Assembly: GCA_001313365.1 (NCBI GenBank)
Contig: BBFS01000124.1
Coordinates: 1-12,852 of the forward strand
Source of the DNA: Paenarthrobacter nitroguajacolicus JCM 14115
GTDB lineage: Bacteria; Actinomycetota; Actinomycetes; Actinomycetales; Micrococcaceae
Direction of reading: 5' to 3'
DNA length: 12,852 nt
The notes under the pieces were generated by a model. That model worked only from the letters and a program-made list of their open reading frames with translations. It was not told the DNA's origin and did not search any database. A program made the position numbers and the translations under genes. Below, in pieces: positions 1-7,713 of the stretch. Position 1 is the stretch's first letter; every line of letters starts with the position of its first letter.

Positions 1-242
1 GGCGCCGCGGAAGGCGTGGGACGTGGAGCGGCAGGGGCTGCGGGTTCTGCGACCGGCGCCTCTTCCGGTGTTTCCGCGGCTGGGGGCGGCCTCCACCGGA
101 GCTGATTCGGCAGCCGGAGTTGCTTCGTTGGCTGGAGTGGGCTCCGCCGGAGCTGGTGCTCGGTACCGTTGGTGCCGGTTGCCTCGACTGTGTCTTGGTT
201 GGCCACTACTGCTGTTTCGTCGGATTTCTGACTGTCTGTCAC
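1..242 (-). CDS. N-terminal part of a Pro/Ala/Glu-rich protein, possibly DUF349 family (partial, frameshifted)
   Basis: Reading leftward from a GTG at 242, the product begins VTDSQKSDETAVVANQDT and passes into a low-complexity Ala/Pro/Glu stretch that runs off the window edge. Two single-base length changes interrupt the frame: a base seems lost near 159 (the local GAG-GCA reads GAGCA) and the G run at 82-86 is one too long. Correcting both gives a continuous acidic, proline-rich N-terminus. No folded domain is visible. Such disordered N-termini followed by DUF349 repeats occur in actinobacterial proteins encoded near relA and the cyclophilin gene, so DUF349 is a context-based guess. The start lacks a clear ribosome binding site. 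It lies 66 bp downstream of the cyclophilin stop on the same strand, so co-transcription is likely. No function is shown by the sequence. Confidence 0.5.
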   Translation of the reverse strand, partial: MTDSQKSDETAVVANQDTVEATGTNGTEHQLRRSPLQPTKQLRLPNQLRWRPPPAAETPEEAPVAEPAAPAAPRPTPSAA

Positions 243-308
243 CGCTAAAAGTCTTTCGCTTGGAGGGAACTGCTCAGGTAATGCACCGCAGGCCGGGCCT
301 GGAGCTGG

Positions 309-1107
309 TTACTTCAGAGAAAACGAGTCTATCGTGACAGGTGCCACAGGGGCGCCGTCGGTGGCGTTTTCACCGGGCTTAAGGCCTGCCGCGGCGATCT
401 TGGTGACCACATCCAGGCCGCTCGTCACCTTGCCGACCACGGTGTATCCGCCGGCGGTATCAGCCGGAATGGTGGTGTCCTTGTAGACGATGAAGAATTG
501 GTGTCCGTTTCCATAGGCATCGTTGCCGGTGCGGGCAACGGCAATCGTCCCTGCAGGGTACTTGTTGTCTGCGGGGGGGGTATTTTCCAGTGGCCCCCAC
601 CGATAATTTGCGTCGTCTGCGCCGTCTTCGGATTTGGCTCCGCATTGGAGGAGGCCAAACGTTTCGGACGTTGTCAGCCGGTGGCAGAACGCTCCGTTGT
701 AGTAGCTGGCGTCGCTCAGGGACTTGAACACGGCAGCAGCTTGCGGAGCGGCGGTTCCGTTGAGTTCCAAACCGACAACACCGCTGTTCAATGCCAACTC
801 GCCGGTGAAGGTCTTTCCGGCAGCCGTATCAGGGCTGGGAATGTCGGCGCTGTTGGAAGCGGACGGGGGAAGCGGAGGGCGAACTGAGCCCGGCCTCCGC
901 GGCGGCGAACTCAGCCTCGGTGGGGGTTGGAACTGAAGGCGGTCAGTTGCAGCACTACGGCCAGAACCACTGCAACGCCAGCTGCACTCACGGCGATGGT
1001 GTTGTCACGTTTGCGTCGTTTGCCCTGTTCCTGCCGCAGGGCACGCTTCGCTTCCATCTGCTGATGCGCCGTTTCGCTTCGCGGTCATCCCGCGACCTTG
1101 TTGCCAA
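309..1107 (-). CDS. Membrane-anchored cyclophilin-type peptidyl-prolyl cis-trans isomerase (frameshifted in this sequence)
   Basis: Cyclophilins catalyse cis-trans isomerisation of Xaa-Pro bonds and help secreted proteins fold. The restored protein is about 264 residues: a Lys/Arg-rich cytoplasmic start (REAKRRIQQMEAKRALRQEQ), one hydrophobic segment near residues 37-58 (IAVSAAGVAVVLAVVLQL), a Ser/Pro/Ala linker, then the cyclophilin domain. Family signatures seen are FCHRL (active-site Arg), LLQCG (active-site Gln), YRWGPLEN, YPAGTIAVAR, HQFFIVYKD and GGYTVVGKVTSGLDVV. The catalytic domain therefore probably faces outside. The proposed TTG start at 1107 sits four bases after an AGGAGG box (1112-1117 on plus), a short spacing. 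Four length changes occur: one base lost near 1063, one extra base in each of the runs 922-926 and 865-869, and a run of eight G (573-580) that adds one Pro in frame. It resembles the mycobacterial PpiB layout. It diverges from hisS. Confidence 0.9.
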
Positions 1108-1186
1108 GAGTCCTCCTGATTGTGTCCACTTTCGGTGGCTGCCGACAGGAACCGGGCATGCTGCATTAGATGTGCACGCGCGGAAA

Positions 1187-1217
1187 GCATAAACTGGCTG
1201 CCGCACATAGTTTATGC
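1187..1217. promoter_or_regulatory. Perfect 9-bp inverted repeat in the cyclophilin/hisS divergent promoter region
   Basis: GCATAAACT at 1187-1195 is repeated exactly as AGTTTATGC at 1209-1217, separated by 13 bases, so the arm centres lie 22 bp apart, about two helical turns. Each arm contains TAAACT, which fits the actinobacterial -10 pattern TANNNT: reading right toward hisS (1190-1195) and reading left toward the cyclophilin gene (1214-1209). No convincing -35 is seen for either. The element could be a dimeric repressor site, a pair of overlapping divergent -10 elements, or both. Which of these it is cannot be decided from one sequence. Confidence 0.45.
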
Positions 1218-1241
1218 ATGACCGGCTGGACGCCCGCCCTG

Positions 1242-1262
1242 TAAACGCCGAAAGGGCGTTTA
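1242..1262 (+). promoter_or_regulatory. Stem-loop in the hisS 5' leader
   Basis: TAAACGCC (1242-1249) pairs perfectly with GGCGTTTA (1255-1262) around a five-base GAAAG loop. No T-run follows, and no rightward gene precedes it, so it is not an ordinary terminator. If transcription starts near the upstream TAAACT element, the hairpin would lie in the hisS leader about 50 bases before the start codon, where it might affect mRNA stability or translation. No histidine-rich leader peptide or T-box-like specifier region was recognised. Confidence 0.35.
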
Positions 1263-1313
1263 AAGCTGCGGTGCAAAGCCAGTTTCAGCTTTCTTCGAGG
1301 AGACTTTTCCACC

Positions 1314-2681
1314 ATGCACGTACCGCCTCCCTGTCCGGATTCCCCCCCGAGTGGCTTCCCCCCCAGGAGCGGTTGGTGGAGCTCCATGTGCTGGATACAC
1401 TCCGGAAGACGTTTGAACTACACGGCTTTTCTTCCATCGAGACCCGCGCTGTTGAGACCGTGGGCCAGCTGCTGCGCAAAGGCGAGATCGACAAAGAGGT
1501 CTATGGCCTGAGCAGGCTCCAGGACGATGAGGCGAGGCTGCGAAGCAGACCCAACCCGACAAGGCTGACCCGAACGCTTGGCCCTCCACTTCGACCTGAC
1601 CGTTCCCTTCGCCCGCTACGTGGTGGAGAACGCAGGGTACCTGGCATTTCCCTTCCGCCGGTACCAGATCCAGAAGGTCTGGCGGGGGGGCGAGCGGCCG
1701 CAGGAAGGCCGGGCACGCGAGTTCACCCAGGCAGACATCGATGTTGTGGGCGACGGCGAACTGCCGTTCCGCTACGACGTCGAAATCGCGCTGGTCATCG
1801 CTGAGGCCCTTAGCGCCCTGCCGATCCCGGACTTCAGGCTCCGGATCAACAACCGCAAGCTGGCCGAAGGCTTCTATCGCGGCATTGGGCTGACGGACAC
1901 GGCCGGAGTACTGCGTAGCATCGACAAACTGGAAAAGATCGGTGCCGCGAAGGTGGCGGAGCTGTTGAAGAGCGAGCTTGGTGCTACTGATGAACAGGCC
2001 GGTCTTGCCCTCGAATTGGCCACGATCCGTACGGAGGACACCTCATTCGTGGACAAGGTCCGCGCGCTGGGAGTGAAGGACGATCTCCTTGAAGAGGGCC
2101 TCAATGAACTTGAGCAGGTCATCCAGGCGGCAGTCCAGCGCGCTCCCGGCAAGGTAGTGGCAGACCTCAGCATCGCCCGCGGCTGGATTACTACACGGGG
2201 GGGACTGTGGTTGAGACGGTGCTTGTGGGCCACGAGCAGCTGGGTTCCATTTGCTCCGGAGGCCGCTATGACGCACTTGCCAGCAAGGGCAACCGCAAGT
2301 TCCCCGGCGTCGGACTTTCCATCGGCGTGACGCGGCTTGTTTCCCGCATCCTCAGCCAGGAACTGGCCACAGCGTCGCGTTCTGTGCCTACGGCGGTACT
2401 GGTCGCCTGAACTCGGACGACAGCTGGTCGGATGCGCAGGACATTGCAGCCCAATTGCGGGGCCGGGGGATTGCCACGGAGGTGGCCGCCAAGGCCGAGA
2501 AGTTCGGAAAGCAGATTAAGTTCGCTGATCGCCGGGGCATCCCTTTCGTCTGGTTCACCGACGACGACGGCAACCACCAGGTCAAGGACATCCGTTCCGG
2601 GGAACAGGTTGACGCCGACCCCCCGCCAGCTGGACGCCCTCTGAAGAGGATTTGTACGTCCGCATTACCACCGCGGGCTAG
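1314..2681 (+). CDS. hisS: Histidyl-tRNA synthetase (HisRS), frame interrupted by homopolymer changes
   Basis: This class II synthetase charges tRNA-His with histidine in the cytoplasm. The restored protein, about 452 residues, starts [15 protein letters not shown]. It carries motif 2 near residues 110-135 ([10 protein letters not shown], then [14 protein letters not shown]), the HisA motif LDYYTGTVVE near 285, motif 3 (GGRYDALAS, then [11 protein letters not shown]) and a C-terminal anticodon-binding domain beginning VPTAVLVAL. The ATG at 1314 follows a GAGGAG box at 1297-1302. It reads ATGCAC where the family needs ATG-GCA, so one G is missing. Further single-base losses lie near 1534, 1578, 2183 and 2406. 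C at 2619-2624 is two too long. Runs of seven at 1342-1348, 1358-1364, 1684-1690 and 2197-2203 each add one codon in frame. Reversing these gives a normal length. The enzyme is essential, so inactivation is not credible. aspS follows after 113 bp. Confidence 0.95.
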
Positions 2682-2742
2682 GCAACATCCATTGTTCCGT
2701 CCTCGTGGCATGAGCTGTGGCGGGGGGCGGGTAAACTCGGAC

Positions 2743-2765
2743 GGGATCGTCTTTGCAACGATCCC
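2743..2765 (+). promoter_or_regulatory. Stem-loop between hisS and aspS (aspS leader or weak terminator)
   Basis: GGGATCGT (2743-2750) pairs perfectly with ACGATCCC (2758-2765) around a seven-base loop. The right arm runs into a C run (2763-2768) whose true length is doubtful here, then CTATATTTC, which is only a poor U-tract. A TAAACT hexamer at 2732-2737 matches the -10 pattern TANNNT and would put the hairpin at the very start of an aspS transcript. It may therefore be a leader element of aspS, or a partial terminator that lowers read-through from hisS. Confidence 0.35.
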
Positions 2766-2794
2766 CCCCTATATTTCATGCTGAAAGGAATGCT

Positions 2795-4606
2795 GTGCTG
2801 CGCACACATGACCTCGGATCTCTTCGCTCCGAGCACATTGGACAAACCGTTACCCTGGCCGGCTGGGTGGGGGCGCCGCCGTGATCACGGTGGCGTTGCA
2901 TTCGTTGACCTGCGTGATGCGTCCGGTGTAGCCCAGGTGGTTGTCCGTGAGGAAGAGGTCTTCCACGGCTTGCGGAATGAGTACGTCCTGCAGGTGACGG
3001 GTACTGTCAACAAGCGTCCTGAAGGCAATGAGAACCCTGCGTTGCTACGGGTGAGATCGAGGTCATCGCGGACAAGGTTGTCATCCTCAACACCTCCGAA
3101 CCCCTGCCGTTCCAGATCGACGAACACGTGGAGGTCGGCGAGGAAGCCCGTCTCAAGCACCGCTACCTTGACCTCCGCCGCCCCCCGGCCCCCCCGCCCG
3201 CAACATGCGTCTGCGTTCCGAGGCGAACCGTGTGGCACGTGAACTCCTCCACCAGCGGGGCTACGTCGAAATCGAGACCCCCCCACGCTGACGCGTTCGA
3301 CGCCGGAAGCGCCCGTGACTTCGTGGTTCCGGCCCGTCTGGCGCCGGGTTCCTGGTACGCCCTTCCGCAGTCGCCGCAGCTTTTCAAGCAGCTCCTCCAA
3401 GTGGGCGGCTTTGAGAAGTACTACCAGATTGCCCGTTGCTACCGTGACGAGGACTTCCGCGCGGACCGCCAGCCGGAATTCACACAGTTGGACATCGAAG
3501 CCAGCTTCGTGGACCAGGACGACGTCATTGAGCTCGGCGAGGCAATCGTCAAGGCTTTGTGGCAGCTGATCGACGTCGAGATCCCCCACTCCGATCCGCC
3601 GCATGACGTACCTGGACGCCATGGCCAAGTACGGCTCGGACAAGCCGGACCTGCGTTTCGGTGTTGAACTGACTGAGCTCACCGAGTTCTTCAAGGACAC
3701 CAACTTCGGTGTCTTCAAGGCGCCGTACGTGGGCGCCGTCGTGATGCCCGGTGGCGCTTCCCAGCCGCGCCGTACCCTGGACGGTTGGCAGGAATTCGCC
3801 AAGCAGCGCGGGCACAAGGGCCTGGCCTATGTCCTGTTCAAGGAAGACGGCGAGTTGGCTGGCCCGGTGGCCAAGAACCTGACCGAGGCCGAGCGCGAAG
3901 GCCTGGCGGACGCTGTTGGCGCCAAGCCCGGCGACTGCATCTTCTTCGCGGCAGGCGAAAAGTCCGCAGCCCGCGCCCTGCTGGGTGCTGCCCGCGTTGA
4001 AATCGGTCACCGCACCGGCCTGATCGACCCCAAGGACTGGGCTTTCGTCTGGATCGTGGACGCTCCCATGTTCGAACCCGCGGCCGCGGCTGTCGCGTCC
4101 GGTGACGTCGCAGTGGGCGGTGGCCAGTGGACGGCTGTGCACCACGCCTTCACCTCGCCAAAGCCCGAGTTCCTGGACACCTTCGACAAGGACCCGGAAT
4201 CGGCGCTCTCCTACGCTTACGACATCGTCTGCAACGGCAACGAGATCGGCGGCGGTTCCATCCGTATCCATGAGCGCGAAGTACAGGAACGCGTCTTCCA
4301 GCTCATGGGCCTGGACAAGGAAGACGCCGAAACCAAGTTCGGCTTCCTGCTCGAAGGTTTCAAGTACGGTGCACCTCCGCACGGCGGAATGGCACTGGGC
4401 TGGGACCGTGTGGTTGCTTTGCTGGCCGGCGTCGAGTCGATCCGCGACGTCATTGCTTCCCGAAGTCGGGCAATGGCTACGACCCCCTGACCGCGGCACC
4501 GGCACCGATCACGCCGCAGCAGCGCAAGGAAGCCGGCGTCGACTTCAAGCCGGAGGTCAAGTCGGAATCCAAGCCCGCAGCCAAGCCGGAAACGAAGTCC
4601 GAGTAA
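2795..4606 (+). CDS. aspS: Aspartyl-tRNA synthetase (AspRS), probably non-discriminating; frame interrupted by homopolymer changes
   Basis: This class IIb enzyme attaches aspartate to tRNA-Asp and, in species lacking AsnRS, also to tRNA-Asn for later amidation by GatCAB. The restored protein is about 601 residues: N-terminal OB-fold anticodon domain ([19 protein letters not shown]), catalytic core with motif 2 near 207-230 ([20 protein letters not shown]), the bacterial GAD insertion, motif 3 near 530 ([12 protein letters not shown]), and a Lys/Pro/Glu tail. The GTG start follows AAAGGA at 2784-2789. Length changes: one extra G in 2869-2873, a base lost near 3043, stretched C runs at 3181-3186, 3189-3195 and 3278-3284, a base lost near 3309, one extra C in 3583-3587, and a T lost near 4457. 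Their sum restores an exact codon count. His near residue 31 (codon 2886-2888) and Gly in RPEGNEN (3024-3026) match residues reported for non-discriminating AspRS. Confidence 0.95.
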
Positions 4607-4616
4607 GTTTCTGCCC

Positions 4617-4648
4617 AAAAGGCTCCTCACTGATGTGGGGAGCTTTTT
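4617..4648 (+). terminator. Intrinsic terminator after aspS
   Basis: AAAAGGCTCCTCAC (4617-4630) pairs with GTGGGGAGCTTTTT (4635-4648) around a TGAT loop. All fourteen positions pair, counting two G-U wobbles, and the 3' arm ends in five T. It starts 11 bases after the aspS stop and separates hisS-aspS from the acetyltransferase gene, whose ribosome binding site begins 14 bases further on. Confidence 0.9.
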
Positions 4649-4673
4649 GCGTTCCAGCCACAAGGAGACCCGC

Positions 4674-5458
4674 ATGATGGAGCAAGCAGTCCTGGAAACA
4701 CTTATGGACAAGGCCTGGCCCGCCCTTGAGCGTGAAAAATCGGGGGGAGTGGGTCCTCCGTGCTTCGGGCGGAGTGACTCAGAGGGCTAACTCCGTGTGG
4801 CCAAGCACCTCGGGCGGCGGCCCGAACGGCAAGCCGGGCATCACAAGAGCCGTGCGTGCAGCAGCGGAGTGGTATCGGCATCGTCGCCTTCCCTTGATCT
4901 TCCAGGTGTTCGACGACTCCCGCAGTGCCGGACTCAATGCTGTCCTGGATGAGCAACGCTTCACCAGGCAATCCGCAACAAGGATCATGGTCCGCGGCAT
5001 GGATGAGCTGCCGGTCAGCAGTTCGGGACGGAACGTTGAACTGGCTGATGAGCCTCCGAAGAATGGCTGCACGTCTGGTGTCCGTGGACGGCCGTGGCGG
5101 TAGTGCAGAACTGTCCGTCGCCCATAAGATTCTCACCGGCTGTCCGGCGCTGTACGCAACGGTGAGGGACGACGACGGCGTCCCCCGCCGCCGTCGGGCG
5201 TCTCGCCTGGTGGATGGTTGGGGGGGCGGAATTTACAGCATGGCGACGTCGGCCGGGCACCGCAGGCGCGGCTACGGGACGGACGTGCTGACTGCGTTGT
5301 TGCACGCCGGCACCCGGCAGGATCTTAAGGGATTCTGGCTCCTTGTCACCGAGTCCAATCGTGGAGCGCAGATACTGTACTCGGAAGCAGGTTTCGCCCA
5401 CTCCGGCAGCTACCTGTACCGGCAGGCGCCGCTGAGGCGTGCGTCCAGCGGCTGCTAG
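4674..5458 (+). CDS. GNAT-family N-acetyltransferase (frameshifted in this sequence)
   Basis: The restored product is about 260 residues. The N-terminal half (KAWPALEREKSGEWVLRASGG, then RANSVWP and LPLIFQVFDD) looks like the two-part GNAT proteins typified by M. tuberculosis Rv0428c. The C-terminal half holds the acetyl-CoA-binding fold: GHRRRGYGTDVLTALL for the pyrophosphate loop and ESNRGAQILYSEAGF near the end. The acyl acceptor cannot be predicted. ATG at 4674 or 4677 both follow AAGGAG (4662-4667); the second has the better spacing. Length changes: one extra G in 4742-4747, single-base losses near 5055 and 5080, one extra C in 5182-5186 compensated by a loss near 5206, and a run of seven G (5220-5226) adding one Gly in frame. 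The gene stands alone between the aspS terminator and a convergent neighbour whose stop codon overlaps its own. Confidence 0.85.
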
Positions 5459-6057
5459 GGTTGCGGGTCGGTGACCGTAATGCGCACAGAGCAGGCGTCG
5501 GCAGCCGCTTTCGCCAGCACGGCAGTCTTTGGCCCTTGAATGTCCAGGAAGGCTAAGCGAGTCCGTCCTGCTAGGGCTTTGAGCAAGGGCTGGGAGAGAA
5601 GCTGATCCACCAGGACGCGGTCGCCGCCCGGGACGATGTACTCAATGCGGTGTTCGTTGAATATGCGGGAGGCCTGTTCTGCCGTGGCTTTGGCTTCGAT
5701 GAAACGACTGCCGCTCTTCGAAGCCAGGATCGTGGAACCGCTGGCAGCAGCTATGGCGTAGCCGCCCCTGCGAACAAGGAGCAGTCCAAGCCCCCGTTCC
5801 TGGTTCGCAAGCGAAGCCAGGCGTTCCAGCTCAGTACCGCCCCCGTCCCGGACGGCCGTCAGCCGGCCAAGGGGGGGCCTTCAATATTGCAGTCGCACCG
5901 TCGGCTGCCCGCAGGAGCAGCCCACCGTCGTCGAGGTCTTCAGCAACGGCGCCGTGGCTCGCCGCGAACCGGTCGGCCCAACCCTGCAACCTGGCGGCGG
6001 GCACCAAAGCGGTCCGCCTGCCGGAAGGCTGGTGCGGGCAGATGCTCGGCGATCCAC
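5455..6057 (-). CDS. acVLRF1-like peptidyl-tRNA hydrolase / release-factor homologue (frameshifted, catalytic loop apparently absent)
   Basis: The restored protein is about 200 residues. LVPAARLQGWADRFAASHG near the N-terminus and LLLVRRGGYAIAAASG followed by VPGGDRVLVDQLLSQPLLK fit the actinobacterial VLRF1 branch of the eRF1-like superfamily, thought to release nascent chains from stalled ribosomes. In members I recall, a loop with a GGWSQQR-type motif follows the strand ending in S-x-GSR. Here SKSGSRF runs straight into IEAKATAEQASRIF, so roughly 24 residues look missing. The GTG start at 6057 is preceded by AAAGGAG (plus 6065-6071). One base is missing near 6014 and the G run 5871-5877 is one too long. 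An alternative ATG lies upstream at 6098 in another frame, but it gives a worse match. It is convergent with the acetyltransferase gene and divergent from rarA. The family call is from memory; confidence is moderate. Confidence 0.55.
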
Positions 6058-6086
6058 GTCGATGTCTCCTTTGCTGGAACTATGAG

Positions 6087-6092
6087 TAGCCT
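6087..6092 (+). promoter_or_regulatory. Candidate -10 element for a leaderless rarA transcript
   Basis: TAGCCT matches TANNNT and ends six bases before the rarA GTG at 6099, the spacing expected if transcription begins at the start codon. No ribosome binding site precedes that codon, and only 41 bp separate it from the divergent gene. Leaderless mRNAs are common in actinobacteria. No good -35 is visible. Confidence 0.35.
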
Positions 6093-6098
6093 ATCCAT

Positions 6099-7612
6099 GT
6101 GGAAGATCTCTTTGGTGCCGGTGCAGTTGACGACGACGAGTCGGAGGATCTGCCTGCGTCAGGGGGTCCTTCCGATGCTCATTGGATGGCTTCCCAACGC
6201 AGTCCACTGGCGGTAAGAATGCGTCCCCCCCGGTCGCTGGACGAGGTGGTAGGGCAGCAGCACCTCCTGGGGGGGCAAGGTTCGCCTTTGCGGCAACTGG
6301 CAGCGGGTGCTGAGGCTGCGGCCCGGCGGTCCGAGCTCGGTGATCCTTTGGGGGGGCCTCCCGGGACAGGGAAGACCACGCTCGCCCACGTGATCGCGCG
6401 CGGACCCGGACGTAAGTTCGTTGAGTTGTCGGCAATCACCGCCGGAGTCAAGGACGTCCGTCGCGTCATGGACGAGGCCCTGACGGCCCGGGACCTGTAC
6501 AAGAAAACCACGGTTCTCTTCCTCGACGAGATTCATCGCTTTAACAAGGCCCAACAGGATGCACTGCTGCCCGGTGTCGAGAACCGCTGGGTTGTGCTGG
6601 TAGCTGCAACCACGGAAAATCCTTCCTTCTCCGTGGTGTCGCCGCTCCTGTCACGCTCACTCCTGCTCACCCTGAAGCCGCTCACCGATGACGACATTTC
6701 GGGTCTGCTGCAGAGGGCTGTGGCCGACGCCCGCGGCCTTGCCGGCCGTGTGGAGCTTAGCCCTGAGGCGCTGGACCACCTGGTCCGGCTATCCGGCGGT
6801 GATGCCCGACGGGCGCTGACAGCACTGGAAGCAGCTGCCGGCGTCGCCTTCGGTGACTCTACCGCCGTCGATATTTCAGACGACGCCCCCCCAATAGTGG
6901 CCGAAGAGGAGGGCGACCCTGACGGCGGCGAATCCGGACTCGCCAACGACGGCCTGCCTGACGCTCCGGTATTGGTGGAACTCCGGCATACTGAACGCGC
7001 TTTGGATGCGGCGGCCGTTCGCTACGATCGCGCTGGCGACCAGCACTACGATGTGGCCAGTGCGTTCATCAAGTCCATCCGGGGGGCTCGGACGTGGACG
7101 CGGCCTTGCACTATTTGGCACGCATGCTTGAAGCCGGGGGGGAGGACCCAAGGTTCGTGGCGAGACGGATCGTGATCTCGGCGGCCGAGGATATTGGCAT
7201 GGCCGACCCCACGGCGTTGCAGACTGCAGTCGCGGCGGCGCAGGCAGTGCAGTTGATCGGTATGCCGGAGGGCCGCATCGTGTTGGCCGAAGCCGTGGTC
7301 CACCTGGCCACTGCGCCCAAGTCCAATGCCGCCTATATGGGTTTGAACAAAGCGGTGGCCGACGTTCGTGCCGGTTTTGGTGGCGGCATTCCCATGCATT
7401 TGCGTGACGCACACTACCCCCCCGGGGCCAAACAGTTGGGCCATGGCAAGAGCTACAAGTACGCGCACGACGAACCACACGGTGTGGCAACCCAGCAGTA
7501 TCCGCCGGATGACCTGGTGGGTAAGGACTATTACCAGCCCACCAATAACGGAGCTGAACGGGATATTGCCGCCAGGCTGGAACGGCTCCGCAAGATCGTG
7601 CGCGGGGAGTAG
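6099..7612 (+). CDS. rarA: Replication-associated recombination protein A (RarA/MgsA AAA+ ATPase), frameshifted
   Basis: RarA is a clamp-loader-like AAA+ ATPase that acts at stalled forks and DNA ends. The restored protein is about 497 residues, slightly long for the family because of an acidic insert ([17 protein letters not shown]) after the AAA core. Seen in order: MEDLF start, [18 protein letters not shown], Walker [10 protein letters not shown] near 85, Walker [11 protein letters not shown] near 136, sensor 1 [18 protein letters not shown], sensor 2 GGDARRAL, then [20 protein letters not shown] and the C-terminal tetramerisation part ending [18 protein letters not shown] at 7081-7086 is two too long and splits the frame. 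Runs of seven at 6225-6231, 6269-6275, 6886-6892, 7136-7142 and 7417-7423 each add a codon. Two compensating changes at 6329-6333 and 6350-6356 scramble about eight residues just before Walker A. Confidence 0.95.
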
Positions 7613-7655
7613 CCGGCAGGATCAGGCCAACTGCGGGTGGCGGCCCTGCGCGTGG

Positions 7656-7664
7656 TAGGATAAT
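7656..7664 (+). promoter_or_regulatory. Candidate -10 region upstream of rpsD
   Basis: TAGGATAAT is the best -10-like sequence in the 205 bp between rarA and rpsD. No recognisable TTGACA-like -35 stands at the right distance. If used, it gives rpsD a leader of about 150 bases. Confidence 0.35.
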
Positions 7665-7697
7665 TGCTTGTCTGGCATGGCCCGACGCACAACCCCT

Positions 7698-7713
7698 TTG
7701 AAGATTTCTTCAA
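7698..7713 (+). promoter_or_regulatory. Stem-loop in the rpsD leader
   Basis: TTGAAG (7698-7703) pairs with CTTCAA (7708-7713) around ATTT, and flanking GCACA (7687-7691) can pair with TGTGC (7720-7724) to extend the structure across an internal loop. No U-tract follows directly. Primary rRNA-binding proteins such as S4 often repress their own mRNA through leader structure, so this is a candidate, but no known S4 leader family was recognised. The rest of the 7613-7817 gap shows nothing else beyond the GGAAGGA ribosome binding site at 7806-7812. Confidence 0.35.

Noticed and set aside
289..301. Small CAGGC/GCCTG palindrome after the cyclophilin stop as a terminator
   Set aside because: Only five pairs and no T-run on either strand; too weak to list as a terminator.
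23..337. Rightward open frame at the left edge
   Set aside because: It is the complement of the Pro/Ala/Glu-rich leftward gene and the end of the cyclophilin gene, with no ribosome binding site or domain.
2885..4505. Leftward open frames of about 310 codons opposite aspS (2885-3817 and 3549-4505)
   Set aside because: Both are complements of AspRS coding sequence and show no independent protein features.
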